Below, piece by piece: positions 31,690-40,513 of a stretch of 64,000 bases of DNA. The stretch's first letter is position 1; each line of letters starts with the position of its first letter. Source of the stretch: Shewanella sp. MR-4 (GTDB lineage Bacteria > Pseudomonadota > Gammaproteobacteria > Enterobacterales > Shewanellaceae); the NCBI RefSeq assembly GCF_000014685.1, contig NC_008321.1, positions 1,426,001-1,490,000 on the forward strand. Reading direction: 5' to 3'. Below the pieces are notes generated by a model. The model did not search any database. It was not told the origin of the DNA and worked only from the letters and a program-made list of their open reading frames with translations. The position numbers and the translations under genes are program-made.

Positions 31690-32631
31690 GTGACTAAATC
31701 ACTTGATTCTCGAGTTAGCATAAAACATAGCCTAGTTTGCATGGGAGTGAGTTTAATACCGCTTTTAAGCTTTTGTGCATCAGCGGCAGAAGCACCTAAG
31801 CAATATAAACCCTTTAAGTTGAGCGTATCGCAGATTAGTACCCAGAGAGCCTCGGTTGCCAATGGCGATACCGAGTTGCAGCGGGACAGTTTATTACTCA
31901 ACGCCAGCGTCAATATTCCACTGGATAAACAATGGTCTATTGGAATGCGTGTCGGTTACGACAGACTCGACTACGATTGGCGCAATATCCGTTTAACGGG
32001 GGCGAATAACGCCGCAGGCCTGTTTAGTGATGCGGGTGAAACCTGGGAAAATATCGACCGTTACCGCGCGGGCCTATCCCTTAGCTATCGGATGGATAAG
32101 CATTGGTCCTTTATGTTGTCGCCACAACTTCAATATGCCTATGCTGATACTGCGTCAGCTAGCAATGCACAGAGTTATGGTGTGGTTGCGTCGGCCATGT
32201 ATGCCTTCGAGTCGGGCAATATGCTCGGTTTTGGCGTTGCGTATTTAAACGATATCGATGAAGTGCGCACTATGCCTTATCTGGCGGTGAGTTGGCAGAT
32301 TAATGATTGTTGGCGGTTAGCTAACCCCTTCCAAGCGGGATTTAGTGGCCCTGCGGGTTTGGAGTTGAGTTATCAAGTGAGCCCTGCATGGAATGTTGGC
32401 TTTGGTAATTCACGCCGCACCGAGCGATTTTTAGTCGCCGATAAAGATACCGTGGTGGAGACTAACGAGTGGGTGAGTTATCTGCGTGCTGGTTGGCAAG
32501 CTACGCCGGCCATTGCGCTGAATCTTTACGCGGGTTACTACTTCAATGGTGAGTTGGAAGTTACTCATCAAGCGGCGCTCGACATCGATAACCAAGGCGC
32601 TGCGGCCTTGGATCTCGAGTTCCGATTTTAA
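31690..32631 (+). CDS. Outer-membrane beta-barrel-like protein (DUF6268-like)
   Basis: A predicted exported protein of 313 residues. The GTG start at 31690 has AAGGAG at the right distance; the longer frame back to 31540 runs into tetR and is rejected. A signal peptide ends around CASAAEA. The rest shows alternating amphipathic strands (WSIGMRVGYDRLDYDW, YRAGLSLSYRMDKHWSFML, AWNVGFGNSRRTERF) and ends LDLEFRF with a terminal aromatic, as in outer-membrane barrels. I believe it is DUF6268-like, without certainty. Its stop codon directly abuts that of the convergent next gene. Its function is unknown. Confidence 0.7.
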   Translation: MTKSLDSRVSIKHSLVCMGVSLIPLLSFCASAAEAPKQYKPFKLSVSQISTQRASVANGDTELQRDSLLLNASVNIPLDKQWSIGMRVGYDRLDYDWRNIRLTGANNAAGLFSDAGETWENIDRYRAGLSLSYRMDKHWSFMLSPQLQYAYADTASASNAQSYGVVASAMYAFESGNMLGFGVAYLNDIDEVRTMPYLAVSWQINDCWRLANPFQAGFSGPAGLELSYQVSPAWNVGFGNSRRTERFLVADKDTVVETNEWVSYLRAGWQATPAIALNLYAGYYFNGELEVTHQAALDIDNQGAAALDLEFRF

Positions 32632-33192
32632 TTACTGGCCCAGCATGGCCTCTTTGAGGCTCTTCTGGGCTGGTTTTTCTCCTAGCCAAATTTTAAGTAA
32701 GGCCTGGCGGAACATTTCCCCTTCAATTGTGGTTTGTTCTTGACCATTTTTATAGGCGGTAACGCCACGGCTTTTGTTGGCGATCAAGGTGAATTGGTCG
32801 CCTTCTTTGATTTCATCCTTAAATAGCGCCATAAAGGCGTCAATTTGTGGCTGAATGTCGGTCGTATTATCGGCGGTTGCGTGCTCAAAACCTTCGGTTA
32901 TCGCATCACGCATTTTCTCGGACGTAATCATTCCAGACGTAATATTAAGGCGAATCGCCGCAACCGGGGCATTGATCACCTCGGTCATGGTTTTGCTCGG
33001 GGTGGGGACATACAGGCTACCCACATACAAATCCATAAAGAATTTGCTGCGAACACCAACGCCATTCAATTGCAGCGTCTGAGCGTTGAGCGTGATGCTG
33101 TCGGCGACTTGGACACCAGAGACTTCTTTAGCTTGGGTGAATAGCGGTAAAAGCAAAGCGGTAGTTAGCGTCAGGGTTGAGAGTAACTTCAT
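32632..33192 (-). CDS. Chalcone isomerase-like periplasmic protein
   Basis: A 186-residue exported protein with a cleavable signal (MKLLSTLTLTTALLLPLFTQ then AKE) and a chalcone_isomerase-like fold region. The typical elements are LQLNGVGVRSKFFMDLYVGSLY, a conserved stretch AAIRLNITSGMITSEKMRDA and GEMFRQALLKIWLGEKPAQK at the end. Bacterial members are not known to act on flavonoids, and the family function is unsettled. Two ATGs upstream are alternative starts; the third is chosen for its spacing to GAGGTG. It is convergent with the barrel-like gene with no intervening base. Confidence 0.8.
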   Translation of the reverse strand: MKLLSTLTLTTALLLPLFTQAKEVSGVQVADSITLNAQTLQLNGVGVRSKFFMDLYVGSLYVPTPSKTMTEVINAPVAAIRLNITSGMITSEKMRDAITEGFEHATADNTTDIQPQIDAFMALFKDEIKEGDQFTLIANKSRGVTAYKNGQEQTTIEGEMFRQALLKIWLGEKPAQKSLKEAMLGQ

Positions 33193-33426
33193 CATACACC
33201 TCATATTTTTTTAGTTATGGTCGCTGAGCGTATCCATGGGATTGACGGCTCAAACGAAGATTAATCTGTTGATTGCCAAGCGATACTAATCGATACCAAA
33301 GGGGAGCGATAGCCTAATCTGTGCAGGCTATCGCCGGAGATTTTAACTAGACCGCGCAGCTTTATTTGTCGAGTATTAAGAAAGCGATAGGTGGGTATAA
33401 TAGCGCGCTTCGTTTAGTTTATGTGG

Positions 33427-33906
33427 TTAGCCACGAATCCCTAACTTATATTGGCCGTTTTGCTCAAACATAACCGCTTGTTTTTGCTTTGGTGAGATCA
33501 GGATTGGGCCATCATCGAAAAACAGAAAGCACTTCCAATTGCGGACAAAGACATCCCAACGAGTCTCTATCACTTGATATTTTTCGTAGCAAAAAAAGAC
33601 CTGAGTATCGTCTGGCCACTGGATAAACTCGGCCAACATCTCGGGTAGGCTATTATCTTCACTGTCCCACGCACTCTGCCAATGATCCGTTTTGACCCAT
33701 GCGTTGGCTTTAGCGGCCCAATCCCCTTTAGTAAACTGCTCGGCGCGGCTACTTTTATTGCTAATCCACTGATTCCAAACCAGCATGGCGCTTTTGTCCG
33801 TCAGCGGCAGAATGCCAGTCTTGTCATCATCGCTCACAGGCAAGTCTTTGTGGTTAAAAATCCACTTACGGCGATAGGTATCTAAAGGTATATAGGTATG
33901 AGCCAA
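33427..33906 (-). CDS. DUF2947-like conserved hypothetical protein
   Basis: A 159-residue cytoplasmic-looking protein, Trp-rich (eleven Trp), beginning MAHTYIPLDTYRRKWIFNHK. It has no signal, membrane segment or catalytic motif that I can identify. I associate it with the DUF2947 family of Vibrio and Shewanella from memory of the N-terminal pattern; this is not verified. It stands alone upstream of tRNA-Arg on the same strand, with no obvious partner. Confidence 0.7.
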   Translation of the reverse strand: MAHTYIPLDTYRRKWIFNHKDLPVSDDDKTGILPLTDKSAMLVWNQWISNKSSRAEQFTKGDWAAKANAWVKTDHWQSAWDSEDNSLPEMLAEFIQWPDDTQVFFCYEKYQVIETRWDVFVRNWKCFLFFDDGPILISPKQKQAVMFEQNGQYKLGIRG

Positions 33907-34027
33907 AAAAGCTGTCCTCGGTATATTACGGATTATTCAGGATGAGTGGGTTACGCGAGGTAAGTATACTTTTTTGAGAAAAATTAGGAAATGAAGCTAT
34001 TAAATCTAAATCTAGTTTCACACTATC

Positions 34028-34103
34028 TGGTCTCTCCACAGGGACTCGAACCCCGATCGGCCGCTTAGGAGGCGGCTGCTCTATCCTGTTGAGCTATGAA
34101 GAG
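34028..34103 (-). tRNA. tRNA-Arg (anticodon CCU)
   Basis: A complete 76-nt cloverleaf: acceptor CTCTTCA/TGGAGAG with discriminator A and encoded CCA; D stem GCTC/GAGC; anticodon stem GCCGC/GCGGC with loop CTCCTAA (anticodon CCT); T stem CGGGG/CCCTG with loop TTCGAGT. This tRNA reads the rare AGG codon. It sits between the DUF2947-like gene and flgT. No integrase or attachment repeat is seen beside it. Confidence 0.95.
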
Positions 34104-34158
34104 ACGCCAGTGATTATACTGGTTTTATCTTTGATTAAAAGGCTTATGATTTAGTTGG

Positions 34159-35325
34159 TTAAATCTTAAGCGCTATGTCGTTTATCTGTACATTGTAAGC
34201 CGCATTTTGGTCAACGAGGACCGCGGTTGCACTCTCTTCGCTGACTTGTTCGATTTTTACCGTTGCCCGGCTCTTGGTGGCGACGGCACGCATTTCGTTG
34301 AGCCTATCAGGCAAGTTTTGTTGTAGCACGACCTGAAATTTATCGCCAACTCGAATGCCGTGTTTGCGACCTAAGTTAAGGATAATTCTATCGCCCTGAC
34401 GGCTGACGACTTGCCCCAACAGTGGTCTGCAATTGAGCGTGTTGTCTATATCTCGAGTTGCTTCTTGCATGATTTGGCTGATATTTCTGCCATAGGATGA
34501 ACGCCAAAATCGATCACTATTAGGGGCTATTATGGCCTGTTCTTCAAACTCCCACGGGGCAGAGGTACTGTAGGTTTTGCTCCACACTTCCTCGCCGCTA
34601 ATGCCGTGATAGAGACTGAGCTTAAATTGGAATTGTCTGAGTGGCGCTTCATCCCACCACCCCATAAAGGTTGATTGCACAGGCTCTGTCGATATATCGA
34701 TGATTTGTGGCAATAAAATATATTGGCTATCGGTGATTTCACTCAACCAGCTTGGGAGTCGATAGCCGCGGATATCGACAAGTTCCTGTGCGATATCAAG
34801 CCGCTCTTTGGCATGGATATGGCTAAAACCAGTAGATGAGAAGCCATCAATACTATTACCCAGTTTCTCGGAGATGACTTCTTCAAATCCCGATAATTGT
34901 CCGTAGCGTAACTGTGCTCGATCTTTTATTTGCGCTTGGGGAATTAAGATGGCTGCCTTTAATTGGCCTGCAGGACATTGCTGGGTTGGGTCATCATTGA
35001 GATCGAGCCTAAGGGAAACATAGATTTTGTTGCCTTGAATACGCTCGCTCACCAATTGAATGCTAATCGCCTGGGCATAACGATTAATTGCAAAGCTGTT
35101 TTGCGTTAAGTTGCCATTAGTCGTTTGCTGTTCGCTGGTGATCTGGATACCGGTACTGAGCGTGGCATAACTCACCGCTTGATTGATGGCTTCTTCACGT
35201 GCTTGGGCGATATTGCCATTGGTGATCACCGCTTCTCCACTGGCCTCGACCCATTCGGCGTTTGCCTGTGCAGCAAATAGCAGTAGGCTGCTGATTATGA
35301 GCAAGTTCTTTCTTAGTATGTTCAT
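34159..35325 (-). CDS. flgT: Flagellar assembly protein FlgT
   Basis: FlgT is a periplasmic protein of the H-ring that surrounds the basal body of sheathed or polar flagella in Vibrio and relatives. The 388-residue product has a signal peptide (ending AANA-EWVEASGEA). An N-terminal domain (about 25-120), a middle domain and a C-terminal domain (GQVVSRQGDRIILNLGRKHG, a GDKFQV motif) follow. The ATG at 35325 is preceded by an in-frame TTG that is not needed. It is divergent from flgOP, the usual partners, in the same genomic neighbourhood. Confidence 0.9.
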   Translation of the reverse strand: MNILRKNLLIISSLLLFAAQANAEWVEASGEAVITNGNIAQAREEAINQAVSYATLSTGIQITSEQQTTNGNLTQNSFAINRYAQAISIQLVSERIQGNKIYVSLRLDLNDDPTQQCPAGQLKAAILIPQAQIKDRAQLRYGQLSGFEEVISEKLGNSIDGFSSTGFSHIHAKERLDIAQELVDIRGYRLPSWLSEITDSQYILLPQIIDISTEPVQSTFMGWWDEAPLRQFQFKLSLYHGISGEEVWSKTYSTSAPWEFEEQAIIAPNSDRFWRSSYGRNISQIMQEATRDIDNTLNCRPLLGQVVSRQGDRIILNLGRKHGIRVGDKFQVVLQQNLPDRLNEMRAVATKSRATVKIEQVSEESATAVLVDQNAAYNVQINDIALKI

Positions 35326-35484
35326 CAATAAGCCCTTAACTAAAATTGCTGGGATGAGTCAGTTTACTGGCAGTGCTTTATGGCTCTAAGCAAATTGCAT
35401 GCCTGATTTATCGTGGTAAAGGGATAAAGTTATCAATAGATTTGTCGATAATCTGAAGAGTTCATGAAGCGCAATATTTTGACT

Positions 35485-35500
35485 TGGTCTAATACTTGCT
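35485..35500 (+). promoter_or_regulatory. Sigma54 promoter of flgOP
   Basis: TGGTCT-AATAC-TTGCT gives the -24 GG and -12 GC with correct spacing, about 65 bp before the flgO start. This implies FlrA- or FlrC-dependent expression. Confidence 0.7.
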
Positions 35501-35564
35501 TGCTTTATGGCAAAGATTGCGGCTCCCTCTGGGCCACATTGATACTGATGACGAGGTTACTCCT

Positions 35565-36197
35565 ATGCTTAAGCGTGCATTCATTCCTCTGGCACTGTTA
35601 GTGCTGGTTGGGTGTGCGACTAAACCCGTGGCACCGCCCAAACCTAGCTTAGCTGACGGCAATGGTTTGCCGCCTACGGCGACAATTAATCATCTAGCAC
35701 AGCGCATTGTGACTGAGTTAGTCAAGCAGAATGATGCCTTGCGTCCCGACCAACCTATCGTTGTTGCCACGCCTGTGTTAGTGGGGGACTTGAGTAGCAC
35801 CAATGCGCTGGCGCAGCAGCTCCAGCAAGGGCTAATGACGTCTTTGCATAGCTTTATGTTTAATGTGGTGGATTTGAATTTAGGTAATGGGTTGAGTGTG
35901 ACGGCTGATGGCGATTTTATTTTGACGCGCGATTGGCAAAAGCTTTCAACCAACTTACCCGTTGACCATGTTGTGGTATCGACGATGAGTCCCACGACCA
36001 ATGGCATGGCAATCAACACTCGGATTGTCACCCTGAGTAATAACCGCGTAGTGTCAGCCTCTCAAACCTATGTAACCCAAAAAGAGTTGAGCAATTACAT
36101 GCAGCCTTCAGAGCAAGTTATCTCTCAGGATGGGATTTTATATCGCCAGTCGAGCCCTGGTATGAATGAAGTGCGAGTGCTAGGAGATGGAAAATGA
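35565..36197 (+). CDS. flgO: Flagellar outer-membrane lipoprotein FlgO
   Basis: FlgO is an outer-membrane lipoprotein required for full motility in Vibrio-type polar flagella. The start MLKRAFIPLALLVLVGC gives a lipobox VGC (Cys 17) in a 210-residue protein; the longer open frame to 35496 overlaps the sigma54 -12 element and is rejected. The body carries the FlgO domain (about 45-180, IVVATPVLVGDLSSTNALAQ). It overlaps flgP by four bases (ATGA), so the two are translationally coupled. Confidence 0.9.
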   Translation: MLKRAFIPLALLVLVGCATKPVAPPKPSLADGNGLPPTATINHLAQRIVTELVKQNDALRPDQPIVVATPVLVGDLSSTNALAQQLQQGLMTSLHSFMFNVVDLNLGNGLSVTADGDFILTRDWQKLSTNLPVDHVVVSTMSPTTNGMAINTRIVTLSNNRVVSASQTYVTQKELSNYMQPSEQVISQDGILYRQSSPGMNEVRVLGDGK

Positions 36198-36643
36198 AAC
36201 GCTACCTATTCATTGTTGCGGCGCTCCTACTGACAGGGTGTGCTGCCAAAGATAAATATGTTCAGTGGGAAGATGTGCCGCCAAGCAGTTTTCCTAAGCT
36301 GACGGCCATAGGTTATGCCCCGCTAGAGACTCAACCGGCTAAAGAGCAGTCCCAACGAGTATTGATGGCGATGCAGGCCTCAAAAATCGTGGCTTATCGT
36401 GAGCTGGCTGAACAAGTGTATGGACAGAAGATCACTGCCAATAGCAGTGTCAGTGATTGGATGCTGACAGATGACAATGTTAAAGCTTCTGTGACTGGGG
36501 TGATCCGCGGCGCGAGAGTGGTAAAAAGTTATCCGGCAGGGGATCACTATGTGACCGAGTTGGAACTTGATTTTGCCAAGGTATGGCAAATTTACCAACA
36601 GCAGAGCCGCCCACAAAGAATTAAAGACGTTACCTATTTTTAG
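36194..36643 (+). CDS. flgP: Flagellar outer-membrane lipoprotein FlgP
   Basis: FlgP is an outer-membrane lipoprotein associated with the flagellar basal disk or H-ring in several species. The 149 residues begin MKRYLFIVAALLLTGC (lipobox, Cys 16) and contain the LPP20-type domain (SKIVAYRELAEQVYGQKI; VTGVIRGARVVKSYPAGDHY). The start overlaps the flgO stop. A bidirectional hairpin terminator follows between it and flgN. Confidence 0.9.
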   Translation: MKRYLFIVAALLLTGCAAKDKYVQWEDVPPSSFPKLTAIGYAPLETQPAKEQSQRVLMAMQASKIVAYRELAEQVYGQKITANSSVSDWMLTDDNVKASVTGVIRGARVVKSYPAGDHYVTELELDFAKVWQIYQQQSRPQRIKDVTYF

Positions 36644-36698
36644 CACTAGGTAGGTTTTAGCGCTAGTGCAGGTGCTGCTAGTCCTTGCTGTACCGATA

Positions 36699-36737
36699 AA
36701 CAAAAGCCGCACTCAGTTTTAGCGCGGCTTTTGTTTA
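36699..36737. terminator. Bidirectional terminator between flgP and flgN
   Basis: The stem ACAAAAGCCGC / GCGGCTTTTGT has a loop of about 14 nt containing ACTCAGTTTTA. A-tract and T-tract lie on the two sides, so it can serve flgOP (+) and flgMN (-). Confidence 0.75.
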
Positions 36738-36764
36738 TATCCCGTTTACTATTTATTGCTCGAC

Positions 36765-37190
36765 TTATGCTTTTAAATCATTGCCTAAGCTAGAAAGGGT
36801 CGAGGTTCTGCCTTTATCGTTATAGGTTAGAGTAGTCGCGTTTCGGCTCGCCTGTAAGGCTTGGGCAAAACGGTTTAGACTCGCCAAATTCATCTCGATG
36901 AGACTGGCATTTTGAGCGTTAAGATCCTTACATTCGGCAAGGGCCTCTTTTACGGCGGCCATTTTATGGGATAGTTCTACTTGCGAGGTGAGTAAGGATT
37001 TATCGCTGTGATTGGCCAGTAAGTCATCGTTGGCCTTGAGTTCTTGCAGGCATGTTGATTTTTGCTCCGCAAGCGATAAAAGCAAATCGGCGTTTTGGTC
37101 AACCAAAGCGCCTTTTTCCTTGAGAATAATCTGTTTAAGAACAGCCAAATGGGCGTGTTGTTGATCTACCAGTTTAGCTATTTCTGTCAT
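36765..37190 (-). CDS. flgN: Flagellar export chaperone FlgN
   Basis: FlgN is the cytoplasmic chaperone for the hook-filament junction proteins FlgK and FlgL. The 141 residues are almost entirely helical, with heptad-like Leu and Ala patterning and the family region ALVDQNADLLLSLAEQKSTC. It lies 2 bp downstream of flgM, the usual flgMN pair. The assignment rests on context and helical pattern, because FlgN is poorly conserved. Confidence 0.85.
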   Translation of the reverse strand: MTEIAKLVDQQHAHLAVLKQIILKEKGALVDQNADLLLSLAEQKSTCLQELKANDDLLANHSDKSLLTSQVELSHKMAAVKEALAECKDLNAQNASLIEMNLASLNRFAQALQASRNATTLTYNDKGRTSTLSSLGNDLKA

Positions 37191-37192
37191 AG

Positions 37193-37519
37193 TTACTCTT
37201 TATTGAGGTCATTCAATTCAGCTTCGAAGCTGGCAATGTTGGCCGCCAACTTTTCGGGATCAATTTTATAGCGACCTTCGGCAATAGCTTGCTTGATTTC
37301 AGCTACTTTCTTTTGGTCGACTTCTGGAAGACTGGCCATTTTGGTTTGAGCTCCTTGTAGCTGTTGAGCTTGAGCCGTAATGACAACTGAGTCACCTTTT
37401 TGTTGAGTCGATTTAGCCGCAACCTGAGTCGATTGCTCGCTTTCGCTGCTCTTTTTAGTACTGTTTGAACGGACTTGCGCGGCCGCTCCGGCGTTAAATT
37501 TGCTAATATCAATTGCCAT
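37193..37519 (-). CDS. flgM: Anti-sigma28 factor FlgM
   Basis: FlgM binds and inhibits sigma28 (FliA) until it is exported through the completed hook. The 108 residues begin MAIDISKFNAGAAAQ. They have a disordered Ser/Lys/Gln-rich N-terminal half and a C-terminal sigma-binding helix region (EVDQKKVAEIKQAIAEGRYKIDPEKLAANI), with the family pattern of V..IK.AI..G.Y.ID..K.A. A sigma28 promoter lies directly upstream, giving the usual feedback loop. Confidence 0.93.
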   Translation of the reverse strand: MAIDISKFNAGAAAQVRSNSTKKSSESEQSTQVAAKSTQQKGDSVVITAQAQQLQGAQTKMASLPEVDQKKVAEIKQAIAEGRYKIDPEKLAANIASFEAELNDLNKE

Positions 37520-37560
37520 TTTAGGCTCCAGCGTCGTGTATACGGGATTTCTTAACTGGG

Positions 37561-37587
37561 GTATCGGCAGCCCATCGAAAAGCTTTA
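37561..37587 (-). promoter_or_regulatory. Sigma28 (FliA) promoter of flgMN
   Basis: On the - strand TAAA (37587-37584), a 15-nt spacer and GCCGATAC (37568-37561) match the consensus TAAA-N15-GCCGATAA. It lies 42 bp upstream of the flgM start. Confidence 0.85.
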
Positions 37588-37594
37588 GCTTATT

Positions 37595-38302
37595 TTACAT
37601 TCTAACTTCGACTTCGCCAATGGCTGTGACTATAGCATCTAGTTCCTTGTTTGAGCTGCTATTTTTGACCCTAATTTGGTCACCAATATTACCATCTTGC
37701 AATGCTTCACCCACGGTTTTTAGCACAAAATTACTGGAACGAACATAAATCGATACTGAATCATTCTTACAAACAAAACAAAGATTGTTAGCAAAAATGG
37801 GGAAGTGTTTGGCGACACGGCGTTTAACCCTTACACCTGAAATTTGGTTTGTATCGCTAAATTGCATACCGCGTAAACTGTTTTGATCGACATAACGAAT
37901 TTCAACCTGACTTGGGTTGATTAATTCACCCGGTGCCAATGTTTCGCTGGCGACCACAACAGGGAACAGGATATCGACGCGAACTGACATAAAAATTTGC
38001 CAAGGATAGGCTAAGTCGGGTGTATCACAGCTGACTTTTACCGTGTTGTTGCGGCTGATTTCCCGATCAGATGCCAGCTCAACTTTGATGGGAGAAGCAC
38101 ATTGTGCTGGCAGTGTTCGTTTATCTATGGGTTGTGGAGCAATTTCCACTTTGGCATTCGATGGTACTGAAATCTTTTCATTAATAAGGGCTTTAGCGAG
38201 CTCGGATATCGCCGATACGCTAGGTACCACAGGCGCTGCATTGGCGGCCGTGGCGAGAAATAATGCGAGAACACACAAAAAATAGACTAAATTTACTTTC
38301 AT
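37595..38302 (-). CDS. flgA: Flagellar P-ring assembly chaperone FlgA
   Basis: FlgA is a periplasmic chaperone needed for P-ring (FlgI) polymerisation. The 235 residues have a signal peptide (VNLVYFLCVLALFLATAANA) followed by an SAF-domain-containing FlgA core. Typical segments are VVVASETLAPGELINPSQVE, a Cys pair FANNLCFVCKND and a C-terminal IGDQIRVKNSSSNKELDAIV. It is upstream of flgM on the same strand, with 75 bp between them that include the flgM promoter. Confidence 0.92.
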   Translation of the reverse strand: MKVNLVYFLCVLALFLATAANAAPVVPSVSAISELAKALINEKISVPSNAKVEIAPQPIDKRTLPAQCASPIKVELASDREISRNNTVKVSCDTPDLAYPWQIFMSVRVDILFPVVVASETLAPGELINPSQVEIRYVDQNSLRGMQFSDTNQISGVRVKRRVAKHFPIFANNLCFVCKNDSVSIYVRSSNFVLKTVGEALQDGNIGDQIRVKNSSSNKELDAIVTAIGEVEVRM

Positions 38303-38507
38303 AATGAAGAGACTAGCTTGTAACGCCAGAATACACCTATACTTTTATCAAACGTGAAACTGTTCTGTGTCGCTAAGGCCAAAATTTCGTGTCAGAAGTT
38401 TGACTCAGTTTCAACTATGGTTATGGATGACAAGACGCAAGCAATTAATATGCCTATACTCAAACGAGTTTTAGGGCCGTACATAAACAGAACAACAAGG
38501 CAGAGTT

Positions 38508-39428
38508 ATGTCGAGTATTCTTGATTCAGTCAACAAACGCACCCAGCTCGTAGGTCAAAACCGACTAGAATTATTGCTATTTAAGTTAAATGGTCGTCAG
38601 CGATTTGGGATTAACGTATTCAAAGTAAAAGAGGTTCTGCAGTGCCCGCCATTAACGGCTTTACCTAAGCTTAACCCCTACGTTAAGGGGGTTGCCCATA
38701 TTCGCGGAACGACTATCTCAGTCATCGATTTGAGCGCTGCAACTGGCGGACGTCCGTTAGCGAGTACCGAAAATTGCTTTATCATCATTTCAGAATATAA
38801 CCGCAGCGTACAAGGTTTCTTGGTCAGTTCAGTTGAGCGTATTATCAATATGAATTGGGAAGCCATTATGCCGCCACCGCAAGGTGCTGGCCGTTATTCT
38901 TATTTAACAGCAGTGACTGAAATTGAAGGAGAATTAGTCGAAATCCTTGATGTTGAAAAGATTTTAGATGAAATTTCCCCGGTGAAAACCGCGATCAGTG
39001 AAGAAGTAAATGAGCAACTCACAATCGATAGAAGTCAACATTATCACATTATGGTGATTGATGATTCTGCGGTTGCTCGTAAGCAAATTATTCGCGCACT
39101 TGAGTCGTTAAACTTACAGATTGATACGGCAAAAGATGGCCGCGAAGCATTGGATAAGTTGAAGACTATCGCTGCCGAAATGAACAATGTTGCCGAAGAA
39201 ATTCCATTGATTATTTCTGATATTGAAATGCCGGAAATGGATGGTTATACCTTAACGGCAGAGATCCGTGACGATCCAAAGCTTAAACATATCAAGGTCG
39301 TTTTGCACACTTCATTAAGCGGCGTCTTCAACCAAGCTATGGTACAAAAAGTGGGCGCCAACGACTTTATCGCCAAATTCAATCCCGATGAATTAGCAGC
39401 GGCAGTGAACAAGCATTTAAGTTTGTAG
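38508..39428 (+). CDS. cheV: Chemotaxis protein CheV
   Basis: CheV is a hybrid coupling protein that joins a CheW-like domain to a receiver domain. Residues about 15-160 form the CheW domain (LLLFKLNGRQRFGINVFKVK; GVAHIRGTTISVIDLS). Residues about 180-305 form the receiver, with DD in MVIDDSAVARKQI, the phosphoacceptor in IISDIEMPEMDG and the conserved Thr and Lys (LHTSLSG; KFNPDEL). It precedes cheR; the pair lies next to flgA and flgB, as in Vibrio and Shewanella. Confidence 0.95.
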   Translation: MSSILDSVNKRTQLVGQNRLELLLFKLNGRQRFGINVFKVKEVLQCPPLTALPKLNPYVKGVAHIRGTTISVIDLSAATGGRPLASTENCFIIISEYNRSVQGFLVSSVERIINMNWEAIMPPPQGAGRYSYLTAVTEIEGELVEILDVEKILDEISPVKTAISEEVNEQLTIDRSQHYHIMVIDDSAVARKQIIRALESLNLQIDTAKDGREALDKLKTIAAEMNNVAEEIPLIISDIEMPEMDGYTLTAEIRDDPKLKHIKVVLHTSLSGVFNQAMVQKVGANDFIAKFNPDELAAAVNKHLSL

Positions 39429-39529
39429 TGAAAGTGTGGGTTAGTGCCTAATAGCGTATTACGCTATAATCTAGCCCTTATTACATGATTGTTGGCACTT
39501 ATTTGGGTGCTTGCTATAGGATCTAGGAC

Positions 39530-40369
39530 GTGAATGTGCCTGACAAATCACTCGCTGAAGCCGAATATAATCAATTTAGGTTGTTCCTAGAACAACACAG
39601 CGGCATCGTACTAGGGGAAAATAAACAATACCTAGTGCGCAGTCGCCTTGCTCCTTTGATGGGCAAATATAATCTGCCTTCGTTATCCGATGTAGTAAAA
39701 CATTCGATGAAGCCAACGGAGCGAGCCTTACGGGCTGAAGTGATCGACGCTATGACAACCAATGAAACCTTATGGTTTCGTGACCGTTATCCCTTTGAGT
39801 TGCTGAATAATGTTTTGTTACCTGAATACAGTAAGTTGGGGCGTCCATTAAAGATATGGTCTGCGGCTTGCTCGTCCGGCCAAGAGCCTTATTCGTTGGC
39901 AATGACCATATTAGAATATCAGCAGAAGAAACCGGGAGCTTTACCTGGGGGAGCCGCAATTCAGGCGACCGATCTCTCGCCTTCTATGTTGGAGCGTTGC
40001 AAAAATGCCGAGTACGACAGTTTAGCATTGGCACGCGGATTATCTGAGGAACGTAAGCGCCAGTTTTTTGATGCTTTGCCCTCTGGCAACATGCGTGTAA
40101 AAGATAATGTTAAGCGTTTAGTCAATTTTCGCGCCCATAACTTACTTGAGAGTTACACCTTACTCGGCAAGTTCGACATCATTTTCTGCCGAAATGTACT
40201 GATTTATTTTGCCCCGGAGGCAAAAGCAAAAATTTTGCGGCAATTCGCTGCCGCTTTGAACCCGAAGGGCATACTTTTCCTCGGTGCGTCAGAATCGATA
40301 GCGGGTCTGACCGATGAGTTTGATATGGTACGTTGCAACCCTGGCATCTATTACCAGAAAAAGACTTAA
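39530..40369 (+). CDS. cheR: Chemotaxis protein methyltransferase CheR
   Basis: CheR methylates glutamates of chemoreceptors using S-adenosylmethionine. The 279 residues have the N-terminal helical CheR_N domain (about 10-65), the SAM-binding core (IWSAACSSGQEPYSLAMTIL; the acidic end of the next strand ATDLSPSMLERC) and the motif FDIIFCRNVLIYFAPE. The GTG at 39530 has AGGA eight nt upstream; a GTG two codons later is possible. A clean terminator follows. Confidence 0.95.
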   Translation: MNVPDKSLAEAEYNQFRLFLEQHSGIVLGENKQYLVRSRLAPLMGKYNLPSLSDVVKHSMKPTERALRAEVIDAMTTNETLWFRDRYPFELLNNVLLPEYSKLGRPLKIWSAACSSGQEPYSLAMTILEYQQKKPGALPGGAAIQATDLSPSMLERCKNAEYDSLALARGLSEERKRQFFDALPSGNMRVKDNVKRLVNFRAHNLLESYTLLGKFDIIFCRNVLIYFAPEAKAKILRQFAAALNPKGILFLGASESIAGLTDEFDMVRCNPGIYYQKKT

Positions 40370-40388
40370 TTTAATGATATTAAATAAA

Positions 40389-40418
40389 AATTACCGACAA
40401 TAGTCGGTAATTTTTTAC
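40389..40418 (+). terminator. Terminator after cheR
   Basis: A perfect AATTACCGAC / GTCGGTAATT stem with an AATA loop and a TTTTTT tail lies about 20 bp after the cheR stop. Confidence 0.88.
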
Positions 40419-40463
40419 CCCGAAATACCTCGTTTATACACATTTCTATTTGTTACCACTTTT

Positions 40464-40479
40464 TGGCACATGAATTGCT
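40464..40479 (+). promoter_or_regulatory. Sigma54 promoter of flgBCDE
   Basis: TGGCAC-ATGAA-TTGCT is a full consensus match for -24/-12, about 35 bp before the flgB start. Confidence 0.88.
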
Positions 40480-40513
40480 TTGTTCCCGTGAGAGTCACGA
40501 TGGAGGCAATTTT

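Noticed and set aside
34028..34103. tRNA-Arg as an attachment site of a genomic island
   Set aside because: No integrase, no direct repeat of the tRNA 3' end and no foreign-looking cargo lie next to it. Core genes flank both sides.
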